Of a stretch of 64,000 nt of DNA, positions 52,943-61,674 are shown piece by piece. The first letter of the stretch is position 1; every line of letters begins with the position of its first letter. This stretch comes from JAJEBT01 sp965221485 (GTDB lineage: Bacteria; Pseudomonadota; Alphaproteobacteria; MPNO01; UBA830), in NCBI GenBank assembly GCA_965221485.1, contig OZ244893.1, forward strand, positions 3,286,001 through 3,350,000, read 5' to 3'. A model generated the notes under the pieces. The model saw only the letters and a program-made list of their open reading frames with translations, had not been told where the DNA came from and did not search any database. Both the position numbers and the translations under genes were made by a program.

Positions 52943-53818
52943 TCAGATTCGGAAACGGCAGCGCGGACCGGCGGACACGATCCGTCCCACCGTCGGTGTT
53001 GCGAAATGCGCTGCGAGGATCATGGTATCAGTGTCAGCGTAGCGGTCGACAAACGACCGGCGGGTCTCTCGGGCGCGCTCCGGGTCCATGCAGAAACGGC
53101 TGTTCCATTCCGGGTAGGCGATCTGGATCGGATGGTGGACCACATCACCCGAAAGAATCGCGCGGCCGCCGTCCGCATCGACGGAAAGGCAGACATGGCC
53201 CGGGGAATGGCCGGGCGTGGCCAGCAGCCTGAACCTGTCGTCAATGGAGAAATCGTCGCCAACCAACAGGGCCTGGTTTGCGGAAACAACAGGCAGGACC
53301 GAATCCTCGAAACAGCCGTCGGCCGATCCGGGACCTGTCATTCCATCACCCTCGGCCTCCCAGTGTTCGAATTCCGCTTGATGGATGATGTAGCGGGCGG
53401 ACGGGAAGGTGGGAACCCAGCGCCCGTCCAGAAGGCGCGTGTTCCAGCCCACATGATCTGCATGCAAATGGGTGCAGAGAACGTAATCGACGGACTCCGG
53501 GGAAATGCCGAGCCCCTTTAGCCGGTCAAGCCACGGGGATTGGCGGTGATGCCACGCCGGTGTCGAGGGACGTTCCTTATCGTTTCCAACGCAGGCATCG
53601 ACAAAAATGGTGTGATGCGAGGTCCTTACGACGAAACTCTGGATACTGCGGATATATTGACCGGTGCTACGCTTCCAGAACCAGGGTGCAAGCCAGTCTG
53701 CCTCGTCTTCAAAGGCTTCCAGAGTGGCATCCGGGAAGAAGAATTCAGGATCATAACCGGGACCCTCCAATTCGACGATCCGGTCTATTCGGATATCGCC
53801 AAGATGGAGGGTTTTCAT
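52943..53818 (-). CDS. MBL-fold metallo-hydrolase
   Basis: 291-residue metallo-beta-lactamase-fold hydrolase. The metal motif is THLHADHVGW (His117, His119, Asp121, His122), followed by His in GHSPGHV, Asp in LSGDVVHHP and His in AAHFATP. It resembles quorum-lactonase and other lactonase-type members. It starts 32 bases after the RidA gene stop and leads into the Rieske genes on the same strand, so it may hydrolyse a lactone or similar intermediate. Confidence 0.92.
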   Translation of the reverse strand: MKTLHLGDIRIDRIVELEGPGYDPEFFFPDATLEAFEDEADWLAPWFWKRSTGQYIRSIQSFVVRTSHHTIFVDACVGNDKERPSTPAWHHRQSPWLDRLKGLGISPESVDYVLCTHLHADHVGWNTRLLDGRWVPTFPSARYIIHQAEFEHWEAEGDGMTGPGSADGCFEDSVLPVVSANQALLVGDDFSIDDRFRLLATPGHSPGHVCLSVDADGGRAILSGDVVHHPIQIAYPEWNSRFCMDPERARETRRSFVDRYADTDTMILAAHFATPTVGRIVSAGPRCRFRI

Positions 53819-53850
53819 TTCAGCAGCAGTCCGTCCGGAGAGGGCTGGCG

Positions 53851-54258
53851 TTATTCATCGAACATGGCAATGCAGTCGATCTCGACGTTGACGCCGCTTC
53901 GATGCGGTGTTCCGCCGATGCAGGTCCGGGTCACTTTTTCTCCCTGCATGAAGCTTCGAAAGGTTTCGTTGAACACCGGGAAATCACGGGTGTCCCGCAG
54001 ACAGACGCGCATGTTGACGACGTTTCCCATGGTCGCGCCCGCAGCTTCAAGGACAGCGACCAGATTGGCCAGGGTTTGCCGGGTTTGTTCTGCTATGTCG
54101 TCAGATACGACTTCCCGGGTTTCGGGATCGAGCGGCCCCTGACCGGAAACGAACAGCATGCGGTCCCAACGGATGGCCTGCGCCAACGGTGAGGGTGTGG
54201 CGTGGTCCGTAAATCCTGTGGTGGGCGACCGCGAGGAGGTAACGATCTGCTTCGGCAT
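53851..54258 (-). CDS. RidA/YjgF-family protein (possible 2-aminomuconate deaminase)
   Basis: 135-residue RidA-family protein. The SGQGPLDPET segment near 38-47, a conserved Arg111 and Glu127 in VEIDCIAMF match the imine-deaminase site. In 2-nitrobenzoate and 2-aminomuconate routes, a member of this family (NbaF) deaminates 2-aminomuconate. The gene sits directly behind the 3-HAO-like gene (25 bases), in line with such a role. The start at 54258 has the weak TGGATA site; the frame upstream is open but unlike the family. Confidence 0.88.
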   Translation of the reverse strand: MPKQIVTSSRSPTTGFTDHATPSPLAQAIRWDRMLFVSGQGPLDPETREVVSDDIAEQTRQTLANLVAVLEAAGATMGNVVNMRVCLRDTRDFPVFNETFRSFMQGEKVTRTCIGGTPHRSGVNVEIDCIAMFDE

Positions 54259-54283
54259 GGGTGGATATCCAGGGCAAGGGGGT

Positions 54284-54793
54284 TTACGGACGCGGCATGA
54301 CGTGGCCACAGGCGCCGCAGGTTCGAAATTCCTCGGAGTCAAAGAAATTCTGATACGCCCTGGAGACCGGGTCCAGCCGATAGTCGGTAACGACAAAGGT
54401 TTCCTCATGGAGAAACGCGTCGCAGTTGGGGCAATACCAGTGGAAACGGTCCACCTCGCCTTCCTTTCGCATGCGTTCCATGACAAGAAGGAATGCATCG
54501 GGAGGGAAGCGTGGCGAATGGGGAATTCCGGCTGCGGTGAATATGGTGGATCCTTCCTTCAGGACAACAAGATCCTCCTTGCCGTCCGGCAAACGGTAAT
54601 GGAGATTCATATCGCCGCGGATCATGTACATGACCTCGTCCGACGGATCGATATGAAACTCGGATCGATATTCCCGGCCACGGGCCACGAAGGCGAGCGA
54701 GCCGGGCTGTTGCCACAAGACCCGGACGCGGTCCCCGGTTTCAGCCAGATCCTGCGCAACGGCGTGAAGGTCGGAAATCGGCATCGGCAGCAT
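54284..54793 (-). CDS. 3-hydroxyanthranilate 3,4-dioxygenase-like ring-cleavage enzyme
   Basis: 169-residue cupin of the 3-hydroxyanthranilate 3,4-dioxygenase family, which opens an o-aminophenol ring with iron and oxygen. Iron ligands are His47, Glu53 and His92; Arg43 and Glu106 match substrate residues. A C-terminal rubredoxin-like metal site (Cys121, Cys124, Cys159, Cys162) marks the bacterial type. A second expected substrate Arg is at 95, one residue off its usual place, which may alter specificity. The start has AGGAGGAG upstream. First gene of the 3HAO-RidA-MBL string. Confidence 0.92.
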   Translation of the reverse strand: MLPMPISDLHAVAQDLAETGDRVRVLWQQPGSLAFVARGREYRSEFHIDPSDEVMYMIRGDMNLHYRLPDGKEDLVVLKEGSTIFTAAGIPHSPRFPPDAFLLVMERMRKEGEVDRFHWYCPNCDAFLHEETFVVTDYRLDPVSRAYQNFFDSEEFRTCGACGHVMPRP

Positions 54794-55506
54794 GGACTGG
54801 CTCCTCCTACGGGATTTGCCATTCATTCTATCGCCCGCCATGGCGGTTGGACAGGGAAGATGTCCGATCCTGGCCTTGCGAGCTGCCGAGTGGTCGCCGG
54901 CCGGTTTGCGAAACCTGGCAGCCGCTCCTGATCGACCATGGTGCTTGCGGGCATGAGACTTCCCGCATTCCCGTGTGACCCGGACACGGCTCGACTGCCA
55001 GAGGTGGCGAGGTTCCCTGACCTGCGGCCTGCATGGTGTCGACAGTATCCGGATTCCGTCAAAGATCATGTGACCCGGGCCTGCCCGCAACAGACATCGT
55101 GAAGCCGGCGCGAGCAGCAGCCGAGGAAGTCATTCTTTCGGGGACAATCCGGGCTCCGAGAGGGACTTCAAAGCCGGAGTCCGCAAGTGATGGCGGTCCC
55201 GCCCCACCCCGTCGGCGATCGTCCTGATCTGAGACGATACAAACGGGCGCCACGGGTGGGTGTTGCCTGCCAGCCGCCAGTGCCCGGGACATGCGGGGTG
55301 TCCGCCGGAAAATGGCAACCCTGGCCAGGTTCAGTAAATCCCGGTTGCAGGGTAATGAGGCTTCTGAAGACGGAGGGACCCAGGCCCCGGCGGTTGTCGG
55401 CTCGGTGCACCGGTCCGCGCCTTCAGCATCCATTTTGTCCGTCTTCCTTCTGCGTTACTGTGTCCGGGCCGTCTGCTGCCTCGGAGGGTTTGAAAGGGAG
55501 TTCGGA
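54794..55506. other. Long intergenic region between divergent genes
   Basis: About 710 bases between the divergent 3-HAO-like and panE-like genes. Open frames here have no domain or ribosome site. I looked for riboswitch elements because of the conserved-looking gcgccacggg and aggttcag words, but no cobalamin, TPP or other class could be fitted. It should contain two promoters. Confidence 0.45.
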
Positions 55507-56427
55507 ATGAGAATTGCGGTGATGGGAACGGGGGGTGTGGGAGCAGTATTCGGAGCCCGCCTCGCGAGAGGCAACGATGTTCTTTTCATTGCCCGCGGGG
55601 CTCATCTTGAAGCCATTCAGAACACGGGACTTCATGTTCGTGGTGCCGGTGAGGATATTTTGGTCAGTCCGGCGGACGCGACGGCTGATCCGGCCGGCCG
55701 GCCACCCGTTGATGTCGTTCTGTTTTGCGTCAAGTTATACGATACCGAAACTGCGGCGGAGACCATCGCGCCCATCGTTGGACCCGAAACCCGCGTCATC
55801 ACACTTCAGAACGGTGTGGAGGGTATGGAGCGGCTGGCCAGCAGATTTGGTGCGCAACGCGCCTGGGGCGGTGTCGCCTATGTCTCGGCCCGCATCGAGG
55901 CTCCCGGGATCGTGAGCTGTCTGCCGGGGTTGTCGAGAATAGTGTTCGGCAACCCGCAGGGCAGCGAGGATGCGGTTGCGCTCCGATTTCTGAAAGCCTG
56001 TGCCGATGCTTCTGTGGATGCCCAAATGGCTCCTGACATTCTCGAGGCGGTGTGGACAAAGATGATCCTGCTCGCCACCAATGCAGGCATCAGCGCCTTG
56101 TCCCGTATACCGATCCGCGAATTCTTTGAAGACGACATGTCGCGCGAGGTCGGGGTTGCAGCGTTCCGGGAAGCGGAGGCCGTAGCCCGGGCGCGCGGTG
56201 TGTCTCTCCCTCCTGACCTTGTAGACCGCCTCACCTCGCAGACCCTTGGCTTCCCCAAGGAAATGCGGGCATCCATGTATTTCGATCTCGTGAACGGAAA
56301 ACGGCTCGAACTTGATGGCTTGTCAGGCGCCATCGTGCGAATGGGCCGTGAAGCCGGTATACCCACGCCTGTCCATGCGACCTTCCATGCCCTGCTGAAG
56401 GCCCATATTTCCGGTTCGACAGAATAG
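55507..56427 (+). CDS. Ketopantoate reductase family protein (2-dehydropantoate 2-reductase)
   Basis: 306-residue two-domain reductase. The dinucleotide motif GTGGVG is at 7-12, the family VKLYDTETA segment with the Lys near 75, TLQNGVEGMERL near 98, and the C-terminal helical domain has MASMYFDLVNGKR-like sequence (here RASMYFDLVNGKRLE). The family includes PanE but many members act on other 2-oxo acids, so panE is not assigned. The ATG at 55507 has AGGGAG nine bases before it. Monocistronic, transcribed away from the 3-HAO-like gene. Confidence 0.9.
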   Translation: MRIAVMGTGGVGAVFGARLARGNDVLFIARGAHLEAIQNTGLHVRGAGEDILVSPADATADPAGRPPVDVVLFCVKLYDTETAAETIAPIVGPETRVITLQNGVEGMERLASRFGAQRAWGGVAYVSARIEAPGIVSCLPGLSRIVFGNPQGSEDAVALRFLKACADASVDAQMAPDILEAVWTKMILLATNAGISALSRIPIREFFEDDMSREVGVAAFREAEAVARARGVSLPPDLVDRLTSQTLGFPKEMRASMYFDLVNGKRLELDGLSGAIVRMGREAGIPTPVHATFHALLKAHISGSTE

Positions 56428-56732
56428 TCGATGACAGGGAACCGGCGTCTGCCGGTCTGTTTGACAGATTGATCCTTTCTGCGCGACCCCCCGGGCGGGG
56501 CCGGACAAGGACCGGGTTGCTGCCTTGCCGTCGGGAAGATTTCGTGGTCTGTTGCCAATGCATACAGCCCATTGCTGAATGAGCACCGGCAGGCTTGCGG
56601 AGCGTCGGTCGAGAATTGCTTGCCGACCGTGACGGGAAGACGATCGCCGGCAGCGGCTTGGAAAAGCGGTCGGGTGAATGATGACGGGGTTTGGACTTCG
56701 GTGTGGGCGTGGTCGGGGCGGGAGGCCGGTTG
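56428..56732. other. Intergenic region, nothing recognised
   Basis: About 305 bases between the panE-like and YbdK-like genes on the same strand. Only open frames without domains are present. Probably holds the promoter of the YbdK-like gene and the terminator of the preceding one; neither is clear. Confidence 0.4.
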
Positions 56733-57950
56733 ATGACAGGATTTGCCAACGGAGATGAGTTTCCGATTACTCTCGGGGTCGAGGAGGAGTTGTTCCTCGT
56801 CGACCCCGAGAGCCGCGACCTTGTCACCGACCCGGACGAACGGATTTTTGAACGGTGTGCGGAAAACAGCGCACCGCACAAGGTGGTACATGAATTGCTG
56901 CGCTCGCAGATCGAGACCAACACCCGGGTCTGCGGTTCGGTGGCAGAGGTCAGGGAGGCCCTGCGCGAGACCCGGCGTATTGCACTGCAGGCGTCGGAAG
57001 AATTCGGGGTTGCGCTCATGGCGGCGTCCACTCACCCGTTTGCATCATGGCGCTCGCAGTCGGTAACGCCGAAGGAACGATACGAGCAATTTGCCATAAC
57101 CTTCCAGGAGGGGGTCAGGCGTTTTGTTATCGGCGGCATGCACATTCATGCCGGTTTCGGAACCCCGGACCAGAGACTCCGGGTAATGACCGCACTTCGC
57201 CGCTATTTGCCACTGATACACGCCTTGTCGACATCATCGCCGTTTAATGGCGGACACGAGACCGGCTTCAAGTCCTACCGACTGAGTCTGGTGGGAGGGC
57301 TTCCGCGAACAGGAATGCCCGGACCCTTCAATGCGTGGAAGGATTACGAGGCCCTGCTCTCCGAGTACCGGCGCATGAAGTTTGTCAACGATGGAAGCGA
57401 GCTGTGGTGGGATATTCGTCCTTCTCACGCCTACCCGACGGTGGAGTTGCGGATTTGCGATGTGTGCACCCGGATTGAGGATGCGGTCAGCATCACGGCA
57501 CTCTACGCGTCCCTGATTCGGTGGCTGGCCCGTCACGATCATGAAGGAACGCTTCCGCCCGAGCCGCTGACCGAACTGATCGCAGAAGAACGCTGGATTG
57601 CGCAGCGTTACGGCGTTCTTTCCTTCTTTGGAAACCGGTCGCCGGAGGGCGGGCGTGTGGACATCATGGATTATCTTGACGAGCTGGTGGAACTGCTCGC
57701 TCCCGACGCACGTGTCCTTGGGTGCGAAGCCGAATTGCGGCGCACAAGGACCATTGTCATGGAGGGAACGTCCGCCGACCACCAGGTGGATCTTTTTCGG
57801 CTCAGACGCCTTGAGGGGGATACTGACGAACAGGCATTGCGCTGCGTGGTCGACCAGGTTCTGGAGACGACCCGGGAGGGTGTTGCCGAAGCAACGGACG
57901 ACCGGGCGACGGCGTCGCTCGCCGAGGATCCGGAGGCGCTCTCGCACTGA
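56733..57950 (+). CDS. Carboxylate-amine ligase of the YbdK (GCS2) family
   Basis: 405-residue member of glutamate-cysteine ligase family 2. Features include ITLGVEEELFLVDPESRDL at 12-30, GMHIHAGFGTPDQRLRVM, and the TVELRICDVCTRIEDA segment. YbdK-like proteins show weak glutamate-cysteine ligase activity in vitro, with unclear physiology. The ATG at 56733 has GGGAGG upstream and begins at the conserved part. The C-terminal 60 residues are acidic and less conserved. Confidence 0.92.
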   Translation: MTGFANGDEFPITLGVEEELFLVDPESRDLVTDPDERIFERCAENSAPHKVVHELLRSQIETNTRVCGSVAEVREALRETRRIALQASEEFGVALMAASTHPFASWRSQSVTPKERYEQFAITFQEGVRRFVIGGMHIHAGFGTPDQRLRVMTALRRYLPLIHALSTSSPFNGGHETGFKSYRLSLVGGLPRTGMPGPFNAWKDYEALLSEYRRMKFVNDGSELWWDIRPSHAYPTVELRICDVCTRIEDAVSITALYASLIRWLARHDHEGTLPPEPLTELIAEERWIAQRYGVLSFFGNRSPEGGRVDIMDYLDELVELLAPDARVLGCEAELRRTRTIVMEGTSADHQVDLFRLRRLEGDTDEQALRCVVDQVLETTREGVAEATDDRATASLAEDPEALSH

Positions 57951-58054
57951 CTGACGGGGTCCGGCAGATATCGGGGGCGACCCGGTCAGCTGTCCCGGCT
58001 GGAGAGCGCACGGAAATCTGCAGCGACAGGTCCGGCTGTGCCGTACCGCGGCGA

Positions 58055-58720
58055 TCAGGAACTGGCGCAAGACCTACGGCCAGCCACACTCCAGACGGCC
58101 GCAAGCAGGGCGGCGAGAACGATCCAGCCCTGGTTCGATCCCATCGCGACAAGCGTCAGCGCGGACAGTGTCAGCCATAGTACTGGGATCACGCATAACA
58201 GCATCACCCACAGGTTTCGACGAGCCAGCGCGAGCAGGGAGAGTGTGGCCAGTGCTGTCGGATCTGGGGCGACTGCGAAGACTTCCGCTTCGCCGAGAGG
58301 GCGGCCGTCAAAAAGGCCGAGAGCCGGCCAGGCCAGAAGCGCTGCTATCAGGACCCCCACTCCCGCGATTGTCCCTTTGCCGCGCAGGGTGAAGCTGCAC
58401 CGCCCCGAACAGCCTAGGACTGCCAGAAGCGCGGCTTCGGCATAGAAACCCCAGTCCAGATAAGGGGCCGCCCAGTTCAGGGTTCCGTATCGGAGTGCCA
58501 CGAACTGCCAGCCGATCCAGAACCAGACCGCACCGAGCACCGGGCCTGGCCACCGGCCAGCCGGCCGTTTGCCGCGGGCGAGAACAAATGCGAGCCATAC
58601 GCCCGCTGTCAGGACGAACAGCTGGGCGGGCCAGACAAGTTCGTTCTGGAGCGCGAAAAGGCGCCAGTAGGCGCGCGGCTCGAACGGGACAAGATCTTCA
58701 GCGATCACGCTTCCCGTCAT
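58055..58720 (-). CDS. DUF6064-family membrane protein
   Basis: 221-residue integral membrane protein with about six hydrophobic segments (about 33-50, 58-78, 90-106, 114-130, 150-168, 172-215). The pattern FEPRAYWRLFALQNELVWP and LFDGRPLGEAEVFAVAPDPTALATL is that of DUF6064, a family of unknown function. Sparse ribosome-site sequence. Convergent with the YbdK-like gene and 58 bases from the end of the aldo/keto reductase gene region. Confidence 0.8.
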   Translation of the reverse strand: MTGSVIAEDLVPFEPRAYWRLFALQNELVWPAQLFVLTAGVWLAFVLARGKRPAGRWPGPVLGAVWFWIGWQFVALRYGTLNWAAPYLDWGFYAEAALLAVLGCSGRCSFTLRGKGTIAGVGVLIAALLAWPALGLFDGRPLGEAEVFAVAPDPTALATLSLLALARRNLWVMLLCVIPVLWLTLSALTLVAMGSNQGWIVLAALLAAVWSVAGRRSCASS

Positions 58721-58778
58721 CGTCGGCGGCTAACGGGGTTCTAGCTGCCGCGGTGCCGGGCATGTGCGCAGGAAGGAT

Positions 58779-59681
58779 CTACAGATTCCGCACATAGTCT
58801 GCCATACGCCGCCGCATGCCCGCATCCGGTATGGGACCGAACGAAGCCGACTTGTTTTCACGCATATGGACGACCTGCCGGGTTGCGGGAATGGCAGCCG
58901 TCACCGCAGGGTGCGAGATGATGAATTTCAGAAGGAATTGCGGCCAGGTGGAGACATTGACCTCGGCTGCCCAATCCGGCAAAGGGCGGCCGGCCAGGCG
59001 GTCCGGCAATCGTCCGCGCTGGAACGGTCGGTTGCAAATGACGGCAATCCCGCGTTCCAGTGCGAGCGGCAGCAGATGGTGCTCCGCTTCGCGGTCCACG
59101 ATGTTGTAGGTCAGCTGTATGAAGTCGGGTGGGTGCCGCTGCATGATGGTTCTGAGTTCGCGATGCCGCCTGCCGTGAGATGTGGTGACGCCGACATACC
59201 TGATCCGGCCGGCGGCTTTCATGGCGGTCAGGGTGTCGAGGTTCCTTTCCCAGTCCACAAGGTTATGGACCTGAAACAGGTCGAAACGGGAGACGCCCCA
59301 TCGCCGGGCCGTTTCCGCAATCTGTTCCGGTCCGGCCTCTGCCCGGGTCCAGACCTTGTCAGCCGAAAACAGGCCCCGGGGGTGCCCGAGACTTGCCAGC
59401 GCGCTTCCGATGACCGTCTGCGAGGAGCCGTACATGGGCGAGGAATCGACGATCCCGCCACCGGCGTCGAAAAAGGCGGCCATGACCGCTTCGCATTCAG
59501 CGCGCAGAACCGGATCCTCTCCCACGTTGAAGGTAATCCAGCTTCCAAGTCCTATCGTCGGGATCCTTTCTCCGGTTGATGGAACGGGCCGGGCGAGCCC
59601 GTCCCCCGACTGAAATCCGAATACCGGTGTCGTGAGCGCTGCCGTGAGGCCTGTCAATGCTGCCCGTCGTGTCACAGGCAT
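58779..59681 (-). CDS. Aldo/keto reductase with a Tat-like leader
   Basis: 300-residue aldo/keto reductase. The tetrad is complete: Asp79, Tyr84, Lys109 and His139. The N terminus MPVTRRAALTGLTAALTTPVFG is a plausible twin-arginine signal, suggesting the enzyme acts in the periplasm, where NADPH is not available, so the cofactor is an open question. The ATG at 59681 has GGAGGGACA upstream. The C-terminal AIPATRQVVHMREN region resembles members of the sugar-binding subgroup. Confidence 0.9.
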   Translation of the reverse strand: MPVTRRAALTGLTAALTTPVFGFQSGDGLARPVPSTGERIPTIGLGSWITFNVGEDPVLRAECEAVMAAFFDAGGGIVDSSPMYGSSQTVIGSALASLGHPRGLFSADKVWTRAEAGPEQIAETARRWGVSRFDLFQVHNLVDWERNLDTLTAMKAAGRIRYVGVTTSHGRRHRELRTIMQRHPPDFIQLTYNIVDREAEHHLLPLALERGIAVICNRPFQRGRLPDRLAGRPLPDWAAEVNVSTWPQFLLKFIISHPAVTAAIPATRQVVHMRENKSASFGPIPDAGMRRRMADYVRNL

Positions 59682-60126
59682 GTGATGTGTCCCTCCTGGC
59701 ATCTGCTTTCCGACGACCCGCCGCAGTACGGTGCGAGGCTTCGCCCACTGCAACCGGTTCTGCCGGATCCGGAGCCTGCCGCGGAGTGAGGGTTGGAGAG
59801 GCTCCAAGGAAGGGGAAGCATAAATTTCTCTGCTGGCACTGCGAACCTGGTCCCGACAGCAGAGCCTTCCCTGCAAGCTGTGGCGGGCTCCGGAGCGGTC
59901 TCGAGCCCGATGGCCTTACCGCCCCGTGTCCCATGGTTCCTGTTCCCTGCCTCGGGGCAACCCGTCCCGGCAGAAGCCACCAACCGGTGTCCCGGGCACG
60001 GCTGCCTGTCGGCCAAAAGCGCTGGTTCCTTCAGATGGTCCCACCTGTCAAGACCATGCCACGCCCCCTTTCGTGGTCGGAGAAAAAGCCTTACAATCCC
60101 GGGGCTCACAACGAGGGAGACCCGTC
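59682..60126. promoter_or_regulatory. Divergent promoter region, AKR and aldolase genes
   Basis: About 445 bases between divergent starts at 59681 and 60127. Both genes have good ribosome sites. No clear operator palindrome, and no gene is supported. Confidence 0.4.
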
Positions 60127-60912
60127 ATGAATGCGACAGCGGTTCGCGATATTTCCGGCCTTTCGCTTCGAAATCGTGTCAGCGAGGAAGAGTGGCAAAC
60201 TCGAGTGGATCTCGCAGCCGCTTATCACCTGGCCCATCTTTATGGCTGGACCACAACCCTGATCTATAACCACATCTCGGCTCGAATTCCGGGTCCCGAA
60301 CACCACTTTCTTCTCAATCCTTTCGGGCTGCGATGGGACGAGGTGACGGCATCAAACCTGGTAAAGATCGACCTCGAGGGCAACATTCTTGATGACACGC
60401 CCTACAAGATCAACAATGCCGGCTACACAATTCACAGTGCCATTCACAAAGCGCGCGAAGATGCCATGTGCGTAATCCATACTCATACCGAGGCGGGTAT
60501 GGCCGTCTCGGCGCTGGAGGATGGGCTGATGTTCACCAATCAGGACTCGCTCATGTTCTACGGTAACGTGGCCTATCACGACTTCGAGGGTATTGCGCTC
60601 GATCTCTCGGAAAGGGAACGGCTGGTGGATGATCTTGGCGACAACAAGGTCATGATCCTGCGCAATCATGGTCTGCTGACCACAGGAATGTCGGTGTCCG
60701 ACGCCTGGGTCAAGATGTACTTCCTTGAAAAGGTCTGCTCGGCGCAGCTCTCGCTCATGGCCGCAACGGCTTCGGGGTCACGAATCCGCTATCCGTCGCG
60801 GGAAGTCTGTGAGCACACGGCCCGGCAGTATGATGACGGCGACTGCGGCCAGCGGGAATGGGCGCCGCTCCTTCGCCAGCTTGATGAGGCCGGGATCGAC
60901 TACAGGCGATGA
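60127..60912 (+). CDS. Class II aldolase/adducin-family protein
   Basis: 261-residue class II aldolase-fold protein. Metal His are visible in IHTHTE (118 and 120) and in the RNHGLLTTG stretch. The usual catalytic Glu region is INNAGYTIHSAIHKAR, so whether it is an aldolase or another metal enzyme is uncertain. The ATG at 60127 has GAGGGAGA. Its stop overlaps the following MBL gene by four bases (ATGA), so the two are tightly coupled. Confidence 0.92.
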   Translation: MNATAVRDISGLSLRNRVSEEEWQTRVDLAAAYHLAHLYGWTTTLIYNHISARIPGPEHHFLLNPFGLRWDEVTASNLVKIDLEGNILDDTPYKINNAGYTIHSAIHKAREDAMCVIHTHTEAGMAVSALEDGLMFTNQDSLMFYGNVAYHDFEGIALDLSERERLVDDLGDNKVMILRNHGLLTTGMSVSDAWVKMYFLEKVCSAQLSLMAATASGSRIRYPSREVCEHTARQYDDGDCGQREWAPLLRQLDEAGIDYRR

Positions 60913-61637
60913 CGGCGACTGTCGACGAAATCGCACCGGACCTGTTCCGCATCACTTGCTACAATGCGGAGGCCAATTTCCAGTTTTCGTCGTTTCTGGC
61001 CCGTGATGATGAGCCGCTGTTGTATCACACGAACCTGCGCGGATATTTTGCCGATGTCAGCGAAGGGGTCCGCTCTGTGGTCGATCCGGCAACAATCCGC
61101 TGGATCGGTTTCAGCCATTTCGAGGCCGACGAATGCGGTGCTCTCAATCAGTGGCTGAAGCTGGCTCCGGAAGCGGAACCAGTCTGCAGCTTCGTCGGTG
61201 CGAGAACCAGCGTCGGTGATTTTTCGGACCGGCCACCCAGGGTTCTGGAGGCTGACGAGCGTATCAGGACGGGGCGGCGCTGCTTCAGGGTGATCGAGAC
61301 CCGGCATGTTCCGCATGGATGGGATGCCAGCCTTCTCTTCGAGGAAACGGACCGGACCCTTTTTTGCTCGGATCTTCTCGGGCATGGCGGCGATGTGGAG
61401 GCCCTTTGCCAGGGCGATATTGTCGGGCGCTCGGATGCCTACAACGCACGGCAGCAAACCGGGCCAATGGCCGGGTCGGTCCCCTATACCCATCAGACCC
61501 GGTCCGTGATCGAGAGTCTGGCGACGCTGGAACCGCAGACCCTGGCGTGCATGCATGGTTCGAGTTTTTCCGGAGACGGGGCACAGGCGCTGCGTGACTT
61601 TGCGGATGTCCTGGAGCACAGATTCGGGCCGCAATAA
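60909..61637 (+). CDS. ODP-type di-iron MBL-fold protein
   Basis: 242-residue metallo-beta-lactamase-fold protein of the oxygen-binding di-iron type (as in flavodiiron proteins), without a flavodoxin domain. The metal ligands appear as His70, Glu72 and Asp74 (SHFEADE), His133 or His136, Asp155 (FCSDLLG) and His216. No FMN domain or rubredoxin is attached, unlike most relatives. Coupled by four-base overlap to the class II aldolase gene. Might act as a redox sensor or oxygen-reducing enzyme. Confidence 0.88.
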   Translation: MTATVDEIAPDLFRITCYNAEANFQFSSFLARDDEPLLYHTNLRGYFADVSEGVRSVVDPATIRWIGFSHFEADECGALNQWLKLAPEAEPVCSFVGARTSVGDFSDRPPRVLEADERIRTGRRCFRVIETRHVPHGWDASLLFEETDRTLFCSDLLGHGGDVEALCQGDIVGRSDAYNARQQTGPMAGSVPYTHQTRSVIESLATLEPQTLACMHGSSFSGDGAQALRDFADVLEHRFGPQ

Positions 61638-61674
61638 TCCATTGCTTCCGGACGGAGAAGCGGGAGAGACCGGT

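Noticed and set aside
55190..55450. Possible cobalamin or TPP riboswitch before the panE-like gene
   Set aside because: Some short words are reminiscent, but the core conserved helices of neither class could be laid out on either strand.
55878..57035. Minus-strand frame of about 385 codons across the panE-like and YbdK-like genes
   Set aside because: Spans two genes with clear domains in the other direction and lacks any domain itself.
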